Of a DNA stretch of 64,000 nucleotides, positions 1 to 12,400 are shown one piece after another; positions within the stretch are counted from its first letter, which is position 1, and each line of letters opens with the position of its first letter. This DNA comes from Gari tellinella (taxonomy: Eukaryota > Mollusca > Bivalvia > Cardiida > Psammobiidae), in the NCBI GenBank assembly GCA_922989275.2, contig OV277868.1, positions 52,636,216 through 52,700,215 of the forward strand. The letters run 5' to 3'. A program made the position numbers and the translations under genes. The notes below the pieces were generated by a model. It was not told the DNA's origin. It saw only the letters and a list, made by a program, of their open reading frames with translations, and did not search any database.

Positions 1-2453
1 CGTCTAGACACCCCCAGACACGTCTAGACACCCCTAGACAGACCTATACACTCCTAGACACCCCTAGACACCTCTAGACACCCCTAGAAACTCCTAGACA
101 CCCCTAAACACCCCAAGACACCCCTAGACACCCCCAGACACCCCTAGACACTCCTAGACACCCACAGACACTCCAGACACCCCAGACACGTTTAGACACC
201 CCTAGACACCCCAGACACCCCAGACACGTCTAGACACCCCTAGAAACCCCAGACACGTCTAGACAATCCTAGACACCCCTAGACACTCCTAGACACCCTA
301 GACACCCCAGACACCCCCAGACACGTCTAGACACCCCTAGACACCCCACCCACGTCTAGACACCCCTAGACACTCCTAGACACCCCTAGACACCCCAGAC
401 ACGTCTAGACACCCCTAGACAGACCTAGACACTCCTAGACTACCCTAGACACCTCAGACACCCCTGGACACTCCTAGACACCCCCAGACACCTCTAGACA
501 CCCCTAGACACTCATAGACACCCCGAGACACACCCAGACACCCAGATACGTCTAGACACCCCCAGACACCCCAGACACGTCAAGACACCCCTAGACACCC
601 CAGACACGTCTAGACAATCCTAGACACCCCTAGACACCCATAGACACCCCAGACATCCCAGACACACCAGACACGTCTAGACACCCCTAGACACCCCACC
701 CACGCCTAGACACCCCTAGACACTCCTAGACACCCCTAGACACCCCAGACACGTCTAGACACCCCTAAACAGACCTAGACACTCCTAGACACCCCTAGAC
801 ACCTCAGACACCTCTAGACACCCCTAGACACTCCTAGACACCTCTAGACACCCCCAGACTACCCTAGACAATCCTAGACACCCCTAGACGCCCCTAAACA
901 CCCCAGACACGTCTAGACACCCCTAGACACGTCTAGACACCCTAGATACCCCAGACACGTCTTGACAATCCTAGACACCCCTAGACACTCCTAGACACCC
1001 CAGACACCCCAGACACGTCTAGACACCCCTAGACACTCCTAGACACCCCAAGACACCCCAGACACGTCTAAACACTCCTAGACACCCCAGACACGTCTAG
1101 ACACTCCTAGACACCCAAGATACCACATACACCTCTAGACACCCCAGACACGTCTAGACACCCCCAGACAATCCTAGACACCCCAAACACCCCTAGACAC
1201 CCTCTAGACACGTCTAGACACTCCTAGACACCCCTAGACACTCCTAGACACCCCTCGACACCCCCAGACACCCCAAACACCTCTCGACACCCCAAGACAC
1301 GTCTAGACACCCCTAGACACCCATCGACACCCCTAGACACTCCTAGACACCCCAGACACCCCAGATACATCTAGACACCCCTAGACACCCTACCCACGTC
1401 TAGACACCCCTAGACACTCCTATACACCCCTAGACATCCCAGACACGTCTAGACACCCCTAGACAGACCTAGACACCCCTAGACACCCCAGACACCTCTA
1501 GACACCCCCAGACTACCCTAGACACTCCTAGACACCCCTAGACACACCAAGACACGTCTAGACACTCCTAGACACCCCAGACACCCCAGACACGTTAAGA
1601 CATCCCTAGACACCCCAGACACGTCTAGACAATCCTAGACACCCCTAGACACCCCAGACACCACATACACGTCTAGACACCCCTAGACACCCCACCCACG
1701 CCTAGACACCCCTAGACACTCCTAGACACCCCTAGACACGTCTAGACACCCCTAGATAGACCTAGACACCCCTAGACACCTCAGACACCTCTAGACACCC
1801 ATAGACACTCCTAGACTCCCCCCAGACACCTCTAGACAACTCCAGACTACCCTAGACACTCCTAGACACCCCTAGACATCCCCAAACACCCCAGACACGG
1901 CTAGACACCCCTAAACACCCAGACACGTCTAGACACCCCTAGACACACCAGACACGTCTAGACAATCCTAGACACCCCTAGACACTCCTAGACACCCCAT
2001 ACACGTCTAGACACCCCTAGACACTCTTAGACACCCCCAGACACGTCTAGACACTCCTAGACACCCCAGACACGTCTAGACACTCCTAGACACCCCCAGA
2101 CACCCCAGACACGTCTAGAAACTCCTAGACACCCCTAGACACCCCAGATACCACAGGCACATCTAGACACCCCCAGACACGTCTAGACACCCCTAGACAC
2201 CCCCAGACACATTCTAGACACCCCTAGAACACTCTAGACACGTCTAGACACTCCTAGACACCCCTAGACACTCCTAGACACCCCTCGACACCCCCAGACA
2301 CCCCAAACACCTCTAGACACCCCAGACACGTCTAGACATCCCTAGACACCCCTAGACACATCAGACACGTCTATACACCCCTAGACACCCCTAATCACTC
2401 CTAGACACCCCTAGACACCCCCAGACACGTCTAGACACCCCTAGACACCCCTC
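1..2453. repeat. Decamer minisatellite/satellite array
   Basis: About 2.45 kb of near-continuous tandem repeats with a basic unit of TAGACACCCC (10 bp). Common variants are TAGACACTCC and an 8-9-bp form, AGACACGTC. The longer phrase AGACACGTCTAGACACCCC recurs many times, so a loose higher-order pattern is present. The array runs off the left edge of the window and stops at about 2453, where ordinary AT-rich sequence begins. The minus strand carries GGGG runs about every 10 bp. No open reading frame of note crosses it. Confidence 0.95.
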
Positions 2454-2754
2454 TGTATAATGGAGCAAATCATGTATTAGTCTAGCATCCTATAAAACGT
2501 CCTTTAAGTTTGATCTTGAAAATATTCAATTCTGTTTTGCTATGCAGCCAGTGCCTATTTCAACAGAGTAAAAGGTTAGGTTTGTCTCCTTTTGGAATGC
2601 ATGCATTTAAATCTTGGGGTTGTGTTTCTGACAATTTATTTGCTCGGTGACACTATTCATTTCATGCTCTAACACAAACACGCCTATCTTTACGCAAACT
2701 ATTTTATAAAAGTCAGCGCTAGTTGGCACTGAGGTGACATGCAAACATTTTTTT
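2454..2754. other. Unique-looking AT-rich spacer
   Basis: No gene, repeat or RNA was recognised between the satellite and the inverted-repeat cluster. Confidence 0.5.
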
Positions 2755-3042
2755 TTTTAGTTTTTATCTCATGCGCACGACTTAATTTGTTAAAAAAAAA
2801 AATCTTTACTTTTTATCTTGTGCGCACGACTTAAATTTCCACTTAATTTAAAAAAAAAATCAAATTAAGTCGTGCGCACGAGATAAAATTTAAAGATTTT
2901 TTTTAATTTTTTTTAAATTAAGTCGTGCGCACGAGATGAAAAGTAAAGATTATTTTTTTTCTCAAATTAAGTCGTGCACACGAGATAAAAAGTAATTTTT
3001 TTTTCCCTTCAAATTAAGTCGTTCGAGCGAGATAAAAAGTAT
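2755..3042. repeat. Inverted/tandem cluster of a ~28-bp unit (AAATTAAGTCGTGCGCACGA core)
   Basis: Six copies of a unit containing AAGTCGTGCGCACGAGAT are visible. Two are on the minus strand (about 2763-2789 and 2809-2834) and four on the plus strand (about 2861-2888, 2915-2943, 2963-2993 and 3010-3040). They are separated by poly-A/T stretches. The head-to-head arrangement and the palindromic core GTGCGCAC could fold as a cruciform. It looks like a degraded MITE or foldback repeat about 250 bp upstream of the SBDS start codon. Confidence 0.8.
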
Positions 3043-3291
3043 AGGGGCCTATATTGGGTTTTGTTGAGTGAATGTATACCAACCTTCCCATAGATTATCC
3101 CGCAAAATTGTGGAACATGAATAGTCATAACCGTCTGGACTAAAACAGCGACCGATATCGGCGCTGCTTCGAAAAACTTGATTGATGGACTAGTTGCACA
3201 AGTGGTTGCAATATCATACTTCTCTTGGCTTCGTTAATCACTTGCAGACATTTGATAGAATCGGACTTTCGTAAAGAGTCTAACTACAAGA
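3043..3291 (+). promoter_or_regulatory. Presumed SBDS promoter and 5' UTR
   Basis: This is the 249 bp directly upstream of the SBDS start codon. An in-frame TAG lies upstream of the ATG at 3292 with no intervening in-frame ATG, which fixes the start. No clear TATA box was seen. The assignment as promoter rests on position only. Confidence 0.4.
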
Positions 3292-3425
3292 ATGTCACGG
3301 GTGGTAAAGCAACCTACAGGACAGAAACGTCTGACAAATGTTATGATCGTCCGACTGAAGAAAGGTGGAAAACGCTTCGAGATTGCAAGTTATCCAAATA
3401 AGGTTGTTTCATGGAGAAACAAAGT
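3292..3425 (+). CDS. SBDS: SBDS exon 1
   Basis: 134 nt: 44 codons plus two bases of Val45. It begins [16 protein letters not shown] and ends at a perfect GTAAGT donor (AAAGT|GTAAGT). It encodes the first strands of the FYSH domain. The length corresponds to human exon 1 (c.1-128) plus six bases from a slightly longer N-terminus. Confidence 0.96.
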
Positions 3426-6400
3426 GTAAGTTCAACTTTAATATTATATTTGATCAACGATTGAATTGTTTGTACACTGCGCAAATTCGGCAATGTACAA
3501 TCACACAATCCAGAGTTTAGCAGAAGATGCGATAATGATCGATTCGGCCCGACTGAAATCGACCCCTACAAATTGGGCCTGAATTTTATAAATGTTTTAG
3601 CAAATTTATCAACTGTTTGACTATAAAACGCAATGTACAATTTTAGATTTAATTATTTACTCATTAAGAGTGTTACACTAAGATAATGAACTTCTTTCTA
3701 GACAAAAATTGGTCCAGTTAATTTAAGGTAGTGACTAGGGGTACGTGACCGGTTTATGGTGAATTCGCCTAGAGACGAACTCGCCTACAATTAGATACAT
3801 AGTAACCCAGGGATTTCCCCAGGCCGTTTTCGCCTGTCGCGGGCGACATGCCTTCCTTCCCGGCGGTCTCTTCCCGACATCCTTTGATCTGGCCGACATG
3901 TCTTAATCTGTAGAGCGACTAGCCTTAATAAGGGCTCTGTGTTGTGTATTCGAGTAATTATTTCATATGCAAAACGCCGTCACGCGTGTCGGGCTTGTGC
4001 TAAGCTTCATCAACCAATCAGGAGCCGAATTTCCTTATCCAAACGGTGATTGACAGGGACTCGTTCCATTTTGAGCGAGATTAACTTTTCCAATTAAGAA
4101 GAAAAAATACTCACAAGAAAAGATAAGCGGGGTGAGAGGTGGGACTCCAATTCATAGTAGGTAAGTATTTTCTAATTAAAATGAGTTTTACTATAAAAAC
4201 TATATTTTATTAGCAAAAATACCTTACCTGCTATGAATCTTGCTGACTTCGTAGCAAAGGTGGGAAGGTAATAACTAACATCATGTACTCACCTAAGTAC
4301 TGTCAGACGGCATCCTCTTCAGGTAGCATAAGCTAGCTGGATTTCATAAACGATAACTGTATTCCAGTCGCCAAGAAAAGAGGAAAGCAAAAGTTAGACC
4401 AGAGATATTAGTGAATAATATTCTAAGCAGCCACTAGGGGGCCAATAGCCTGAAGATTATCTCTAGTATGAGAGAAGGATCTCAAATAAAATGAAGAGAA
4501 GGTAGATGCATTTTTCCACGAAGAGGCGTTCAAAATAGCATCTAAAGGCGCATGGTTAACGAAGGCCCACGAAGAAGCGAGAGCCTGTCTGAGTTCATGA
4601 GAACGAATCTGTAGGAGAGACAAATTGTTTTCCGACAGGTTAGAATACACAAAGCGTATAGTAGAAGCAACCCATCTCGAGATGGATGCTGCCGAGATAT
4701 CACCTTTTCCTTTCACAGGAATAAAGAGACGTTTACGAGAACCGCGAGTAGTGCTAGTTCTGTCAACGTAAAATTTTAGAGCTCTGATCGGGCAAAGAGT
4801 ACGATCAGGGTCAGCTCTGTTTAAAGTGTGAGATAGGCTAGGAATCTTGAAAGGTTCCGGAGCCTTAGAGGGGAGTTGAGTTTTGGCTAGAAATCCTGGT
4901 GTACACAAAAAGGTGACCGAACCGTCGCTATGCCAACGTAGATGTCCCGCATCAACAGATAAGGCGTGGATTTCACTCCGGCGTTTTGCTGAGGCGAACG
5001 TGAGTAAAAAGACTGTTTTCCACGTTAAGTGAAGGATAGAAGCTTTATCTAAGGGTTCGTACGGAGCCTTAGTAAGCGACCAGAGAACACACGATAGGTC
5101 CCACTTGGGAGTGAGAGACCTAGACACAGGTCGAGCTAGTTCAAAAGAACGAAGCAGATCTGATAGGTGAATGTCTGAACCAATAGAATTTTGTCCACGA
5201 AACTTGAGAGTATGAGAGAGCATAGCTCTATACCCTTTTATAGTGCTCACAGCTAGTCCCATATCTTCGAAGAGATATGTTAGGAAATCAGCTATGTGAT
5301 GGATAGAGGGATGGACTGGATCAATCTTCCCTCTACTACACCAATCTGTGAAGATGTTCCATTTGGCGTTATAGACTGTACAGGCTGAAGAACGTCTAGC
5401 CTTGATGATATGTGTGGAGATTTCAGAAGAAAATTTCTTCTTTCTGAGGCCTTCCCTGATAACGGCCACACGTGAAGGTGGAACAAGAGAGGATTGTCGT
5501 GAAAGACGTTTCCTTTTTGAGACAGCAGATCCTCTTGGTGCGGAAGAGGTCTGGGATGATCGTAAAGAAGTTCCAGGAGATCGTTGAACCACGATCTCTG
5601 GGGCCAGTACGGAGCTACTAGTAGAATTTTGCATTCCGACTGTCTGATCTTGTTTAGTACAGTCGGAATCAGAATGAATGGGGCAAATGCATAAGCGAAC
5701 AGGTGATCCAAATTCAGAGTTAGGGCATCTATTCCCCAAGCTGCGTGATCCAGAACTGGGGACACATAAAGAGGGAGTCTGTTGTTCAGTCTGGTCGCCA
5801 ACAGGTCCACTAGTGGACAATCTAAGCAAAGGAATATCAGGTTGGCTACTCTCTGATTGAGAGACCATTCTGATGGCAGAATCTGGTTCTGGCGGGACAG
5901 GCTGTCTGCTATAGAGTTCAGCCTGCCCGCTAGATGTTTGGCCCGTATGGTGATCCCGGAAGATTGACACAGGAGAAAAATCTTCTTTGTCTCTTGAAAG
6001 AGAGCAAGAGAGTGAGTTCCGCCCTGTCTGCGGATGTAAGAAACTACTGTCGTGTTGTCCGTGGACAGAGACACACAGTGGCCCTTTAGAACAGATAGAA
6101 AAGAGGACAGAGCTAGTCTTACTGTCATCAATTCTAGGTTGTTGATATGAAGTTGAGATTCCTGTCGAGACCATAGGCCCGAAACCATTAGACCCGATGG
6201 TTCCAGGTGTGCTCCCCACCCTTCTTTGCTCGCATCTGTGAAGAGAAACAGGGAGGGGGCCGGAAGATGGAGAGGAACGCCTTTCAGCATCCTGTCCTTG
6301 TTCAGCCCCCATTCCAGAGCTTGATGGAATGGAGGGCGGAGGGGAACTAACGTCGAGAGGTGGTCCCGGCGGGGCCTCCATAGAGCTAAGAGATAGAACT

Positions 6401-9400
6401 GAAGGGGTCTCATAAAGAGGCGACCCAGTTCTATGAAGTCCGCCGTTGAGTTCAGAGTCCCTAGGAGAGACAGAAGAGACCTGGCGGAGCAATGACGTTT
6501 GTGTAAGAAGGTCTGAATCAGATCTAGAACTAGATCTATTCTGGCAGGGGGAACGCGAACTACGTTCCTGTCCGTGAGAAAGTTCATCCCTACGAAGACA
6601 AAGTCTTGGGATGGGATCAAACTTGACTTGTTTGGGTTTAGTATGAGACCTAGACCTGAAACGATTCCCCAGCAACGGGCCAGATCGGCGTGAAGAAAAT
6701 GACGATTTCCTTGATGAAGGAGCCAATCGTCGAAGTATTGGAGAAGGATCGAACCTCCCACTCTTAAGTGTGGGGCTACTATCCTCATCAGTTTTGTGAA
6801 GACCCTGGGCGCCGAAGACAGGCCAAAAGGTAGGGCACGAAACTGGTAGACCACAGAGCCATGGCAGAATCTGAGAAGATGCCTGGATCGTTTGTGGATT
6901 GGTACATGGAAGTACGCATCCGATAGGTCTAAAGATAGACCCCACTGAAATGGGCGGACCGCGAGCCGGATAGAGGCTTGCGTCTCCATCTTGAAGGATT
7001 CCTTCTCTAGATACAGATTTAGAGAAGAGAGATCGATGATCGGTCTCCAAGAGGCGTCTTTCTTGGGAACAAGAAAAAGGCGACTGTAGAATCCCGGGGA
7101 TTGAAGATCCCGGACCCTTTCTACCACCGCTTTGTCTAGCAGGCTTATCACAGCTTGAGCTAGGCCAGGATGTTCCGACGTAAGATTGATGGGGACACTC
7201 GATAGAGGGGGGCGTTTCTCGAGAGGAATGAAATAGCCCTCTCTGACGATGGCAAGAGCCCACTTGTCCTGAGTTATTTGGGACCAGGCTTGAGAGAAAT
7301 GAAGAAGCCTGGCGCCCATTGGAATGTCGGAAGCATTCTGGGGAGGAGGTAGAAAGGGCGAATCCCTAGGCAGTTCCTGATCCCTTCCGGATATCCGGTA
7401 CCCGGTCTTCCACTACCGTCGGCCTCTGTGCCGGTAGTGGAAACTTCTCCTGTTCCTGGTCCTACCGGAAGCAGTTTTCCTTCTACTCCTCTTGAGGGTC
7501 TGCTCTCCCCTGTTACTGATCGCTCTCTGCGGTGCTATACTAGGGTAGCTCAGGGTGGACTTCGCTTTTTCTGGTAAAGTAGTAGTACTAATAACCGATA
7601 GCAAGATTCATAGCAGGTATAGTATTTTCTAATTAAAATGAGTTTTACTATAAAAACTATATTTTATGACGTTACATTTATATATGACGTCATCATTAAA
7701 ATCAGGTAATCCTTGAATATGGAGTGGTAACACTATGAATTTAAGAGTCTTTAAAAGGGTGACGGGATTAGACGACTGTCGGAATTACCCGACATCACTC
7801 TATATAGCAACACTTTATTTTATCTGTAAATACGTCAATATCGATGTTAATATTAATAATATCTCATTTCTACCTTCTTTTCTAGCTGTTTAACGCATAA
7901 AAGCAAGGAAATGTCATCATTTTTTCCCAATCAGCATTTTTTAACGGCAGCACGAATGATGTTATTCATTCGTGACGGCAGCGAAAACTAAGTGTGTCCT
8001 ACCTACTGTACATGTATGAATAAAGAACGTTAACACATTTTTACAAGCATGTATAATTATCCAATACCAGCTTTGTTTAGAATAATTGCACTGTTTAATT
8101 GCGATCCTTCGTCAACCGTGTTTTTCAAGTGTATTTTCTAACAGATCATTAAACAGCAAACTTATATGTATCGACACTTGATTGGAGCAGAAGCTTCGCT
8201 AGTTTCTATATTCTTAACACTTTATATTCAAAGCTAAGTTAGGAAGCTACAGCAGCAGTAATTTCGAACAAGCTTATTAAATAAGCTACCTTTGAATCAA
8301 ATTTATAAGAAAAGAATGGATTTCAGATATCGGGTGTATCTGACATCATACCCTATATTCGGAATACATCTATTCTCATCGCTGACGTGAAAACAAGTTT
8401 GGTGGCGAATATTTGTCAAAGTTTCTTTGTTTTTTCTCCATTAAATATCCATTTGGAAAGGTAGAAATGACAGATTATTAATATTACTATCACAAAACCG
8501 TATCTGCAGTTAAAATAATGTGTTGCCTCATAGAGTAAATGACTCACATACCCCTAGTCAACCCTCACAGGGCTCGCTAGGGGTACGTGACCGTACCGCT
8601 AATTTAAAAAATTAGAGGTACGGTCACGTACCCCTAGTCACTACCTTAATTTAATAGCACTAGTTGTTATTGTTAATTATCCTTGATTTACGGGTTTTCG
8701 ATTCTGAAAGAATAAAAATGTCGACCCGGTTTCATTGTATCATACTACGTCATTTCTGTCCATGTAAATCTGTCGTGGTATGTTTGCAGGAGTGAGAATT
8801 GTAAGACAGGTTCTGAGAGTGGGTGTTGTCACTTTGCACGTGCACTTAATTTCCCATCAGTCCATCTGCCTGCTTTAACAGCCACATCATTAGTTTACCG
8901 CACTTATCCGGCACTCGTATTTTAGATGTCATGGTGAAAACACCTACTTCTGTCAGGGCCTTTTTTCCAAAAATTGGGAAGGGGCCATAGCCTTTCCATT
9001 TGGGAAATTCAAGTGCGATTTTCGACCAAATTGGAAAAAGTAGACTGCTTCCAAAATACATACAAACTGAATTGAAGTCTACTTGTACTTACAGGAAATA
9101 GAAAGTTTTATTTATTCAAAACCAGAAAATAAACTTATTTAACACTAAAGAGGGATCGACTGGTAATTGAATAGAATAAAATTGTACATGTAAATTGTTG
9201 GTTTTTTTTATCTTTTTTGGGAAATTCTCCACCAAAATTGGGGAAAAAAAGAGGCTTTCTGCAATTGGGAAGTCACCAAAAGTCGGCCTCTATTATAGAA
9301 GATAAAAAAGCCCTGTCTGTAACTAAAGAGTCAACATTTATTAGTATTGCTGCTCACAGCAACTATTTAGTATTAAATTCAATTATTAAAATTATATTAT

Positions 9401-12400
9401 TAAAATGTGCCATAGCCTGGTAAGTTACCAGTTATACTTATAAAACTGTTTAATTCGGCTGTTTAATTATTTAGCTTGTTTAGCAAGGAATTACTACATA
9501 TGGACTTAAATATTCATTCTGTTAACTTAAGTCTGTGATATTTATATTAGTCATATTGTTTCAGGCTGTTTTGGATAGAATTAATTATATAAATTAATTG
9601 AACCGGAAGAAACGTCTTTCTACTCGTTTTAAATCCCTCAGCCTGGATACAAAAATATTATTGAAAAAGGAAATATTGTCCATCTAAATCTATATTTTAT
9701 AGTGCATTCAGTATCTTGAGATATTATCGTGTTTCTTTATTTTGGAACTAAATTAGTACATAAAATCTTATTATATAATATAGAGATGGAAACATAATAG
9801 CTGTGTATTGATGTGCCGTATGAATAAGAGAATTGAGTAGCGAAATGTCTAGGCAGCAAAATGTCAAGCACAAAAGTGTCAGGGTAGCAAATATTAAAAA
9901 ATAGCAAAACGTCGATTAGCGAAATGTCCAGTTACCGTCTGGATCCACACAGTAAAATGCTGAGCTCTAGATTTATAGGGGAGTTTTCAAAACCTAAAAT
10001 CTTTATTTCTGCATTAAACCATATATTTTCACAACTCATTAGAATAATCTCTTTGAGAGGATTCTAATGGGTAGTAACACCATAGCATTTGGTGCTTAAA
10101 TGATTGAAATAATGATTTTTTTTCTCAGTTTACTAGCTCCCTCCTATTAGGAGCCCTGAAATGCTATGTCCAGTTGGCAAATTTTCACACTGATTCTTAC
10201 ATTCCAGTGAGACTGATATAGATGAAGTTTTACAGACCCATACCGTGTTCACAAATGTCTCCAAGGGTGAAGTAGCCAAAGCAGCAGACTTAAAGAAAGT
10301 GTTTGGAACAGACAACCAAAATGAGATTTGTTTGGAGGTATGTAACTGTGTTGTAGGTTCTAACGGGTCACCCGAAAAACCGAAAACAGCCTGTTTTCGC
10401 GAAAACAGGCGAAAACAGGCTGAGCTTACGAAAACAGGCTAGAAAAAAGGTTTTATGTTGTGAAAGTATATTTAAAGCCATCAATAACAGTTTATTAGTC
10501 TATTATAAAATAATAATCGTCATTCCTACTCAAAAAGGTGCTTTTATTGCCCCAAAATCGGCGTCAATATGAAAAGTGCCGGTCCGACATGACATACAAA
10601 AACAACCGAACACACCACTTAGAAGCTATATGTATGTTGTACCGATATCGTATTATACGGTATTCATATTTTTTATATCGTTAATACGGTATTAATATTG
10701 TTTATTCACCAATATATTTTAACAAATTATCAAAAAAGATGCTTTTGATGGCTAGCAATCGTCGCAATATGGAAAAATGCTGACCTGCCTTAACTTACGA
10801 AAACAGCCTGAAAACACCATTTGAAACGGATATGCTGTACAAATATCGTTATGGCATGCAAAGAAAAATGATATAGAGTTGGTATTATAATTTGTCTGGC
10901 TAAAAGTCGGCAACAAATGTTCAAGAAGTGAATAATGAAACTACGGAGAACGGTCAGATTTTATAGGGATCGAGCGAGATGAAAATCAATTAAGTTCTCA
11001 AACATGTCAGCACGAGTGGCTTTAATACTAATTAGCGACACTCATGAACTTTTCAAACATGTCAGCATGAGTGGTTTTAATCATAATTAGCGAAACTCTT
11101 AACTGTGCTCACTACTAATTATTCTTATCGTTCACACTTTGTCATTCTCAAATACATTTCAAAGCCATATCGCGGCCCTGTAAATCTATTATCTGGATCC
11201 ATATCATATTTGTTATATTCGAATCTCATTATATGGTATATTGAAGAAATATTTATGCATTGCTTTTATCCAGAATTAAAATTGTATATACAAATACCTA
11301 TGTTTCATTCAATATGTGTGGTTCTTATCCAGGGGCAGAATCTGTAAATTATCTAAAATTATATGAATTCGGGTGTGTGACAGTCGAGGGTACCGACAGT
11401 CGGCAAGCTTTGACGGATGGATCAAAGATGGTTTGGACTTAAATTTTTTGTATTACAATGTAACAATAAATCCGAGTGAACACATTACACAAGCACTTTC
11501 ACTTATATAATCCAGCATTTCGAATTACATGCTCACGTGTCATCATCACAGATAAAACACAAAACACACATTCATATAATAATCCAATTGAATCAAGTGT
11601 TGATAGAATTCACGTAATCCACAGCTCAAAGGCTGTACAGGAGGGGTCCGGCAACATGAAAAAAATAAATATCATAGTTTAAATTAATATGTTTACAATA
11701 TGTGTACAACATTAAATATTGAAACGCATTGCAGAGCTTCATATGAGGGAAGTATTTAAAAAACTAAAATCTGTGAATGGAAGCTCCAGCGCTGACTTAC
11801 TCCGTACATATTCAGCAGCTCCATCTCTGTCTCAGCCTGCTTCTGGAGGGCATTTCCTCTTCTTGTCAGTTTTTCAATTGTTAACCTATACTTTTCCGAA
11901 AAAAACCTGATCAGGATCTGCAATGTTTGTTTCGACTGTTTGTTTATGACGAGTATACTCGTCCCTCGGGTGAATATGTAGTACTATGTACCATAAGAAA
12001 TTGTTTCTTTATATAGGCAAATTGAAGACAGAATATTATTCTTTATCATACGAGATGGTACATTAAAGCAGAACAGAAAAGTAAAGCATTATAAATTGGG
12101 TGCTTTCTGCTTTACTTTCAACATGATATGATGTTCTTCAAAAATAGTCAAAGATCATGGAGTAAAAGGATGAAACGGACGACAACGTACATTCATGTAC
12201 TTTTCAGCTATGGCAATTCAGCAGACGACAATAAATTCAACGACTTAGACCACGAATGAATAACAGATGTGTTATTCAATATACAATACAATATTCATTC
12301 GTGCTTAGACCATATAGACATAATTCATAATCCCTAGCAGATAGTAACTTAAAGCAATCTGAAAGTTAACAGAATATACGCCTTAGGATACGTTCTTCTT

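Larger units (their letters stand above)
4151..7667 (-). mobile_element. DIRS-type tyrosine-recombinase retrotransposon
   Basis: A block of about 3.5 kb encodes a DIRS reverse transcriptase/RNase H and a tyrosine recombinase on the minus strand. It is bracketed by a direct repeat of about 60 bp (4151-4210 and 7606-7667; the inner 47 bp at 4164-4210 and 7621-7667 are identical). A short inverted copy of the segment TTCATAGCAGGTA lies just inside the left end (about 4227-4244, complementary to 7602-7619). Direct repeats plus an internal complementary segment, and no protease or DDE integrase, fit the DIRS/Ngaro order, which integrates by recombinase and leaves no target duplication. It is inserted in the TTAA element 3727-8645. 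Exact outer borders are inferred. Confidence 0.85.
3727..8645. mobile_element. TTAA-flanked DNA transposon (Kolobok-like), 4.9 kb, carrying a nested DIRS
   Basis: The ends are a perfect 25-bp inverted repeat: GGTAGTGACTAGGGG... at 3727-3751 and its complement at 8621-8645. Both flanks carry the direct repeat TTAATTTAA (3718-3726 and 8646-8654), so the target duplication is TTAA or the whole 9 bp. A TTAA duplication with GG-starting termini is the signature described for Kolobok; piggyBac termini normally begin CCC. No transposase was found in the non-DIRS parts (3752-4150, 7668-8576), so it is non-autonomous. A 21-bp subterminal palindrome lies at the right end (8577-8637). Confidence 0.75.

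Noticed and set aside
1..2453. CRISPR-like array
   Set aside because: Units are 8-10 bp with no unique spacers and the context is animal DNA. It is a tandem satellite.
5402..5860. Plus-strand frames opposite the DIRS RT
   Set aside because: Antisense shadows of the RT/recombinase frames.
8846..9061. 71-codon minus-strand reading frame as a gene
   Set aside because: Most of it lies over the end of the 362-bp MITE at 8954-9315 and the frame crosses the insertion border. No recognisable domain.
10133..10315. Minus-strand frame opposite SBDS exon 2
   Set aside because: Antisense shadow of a real coding exon.
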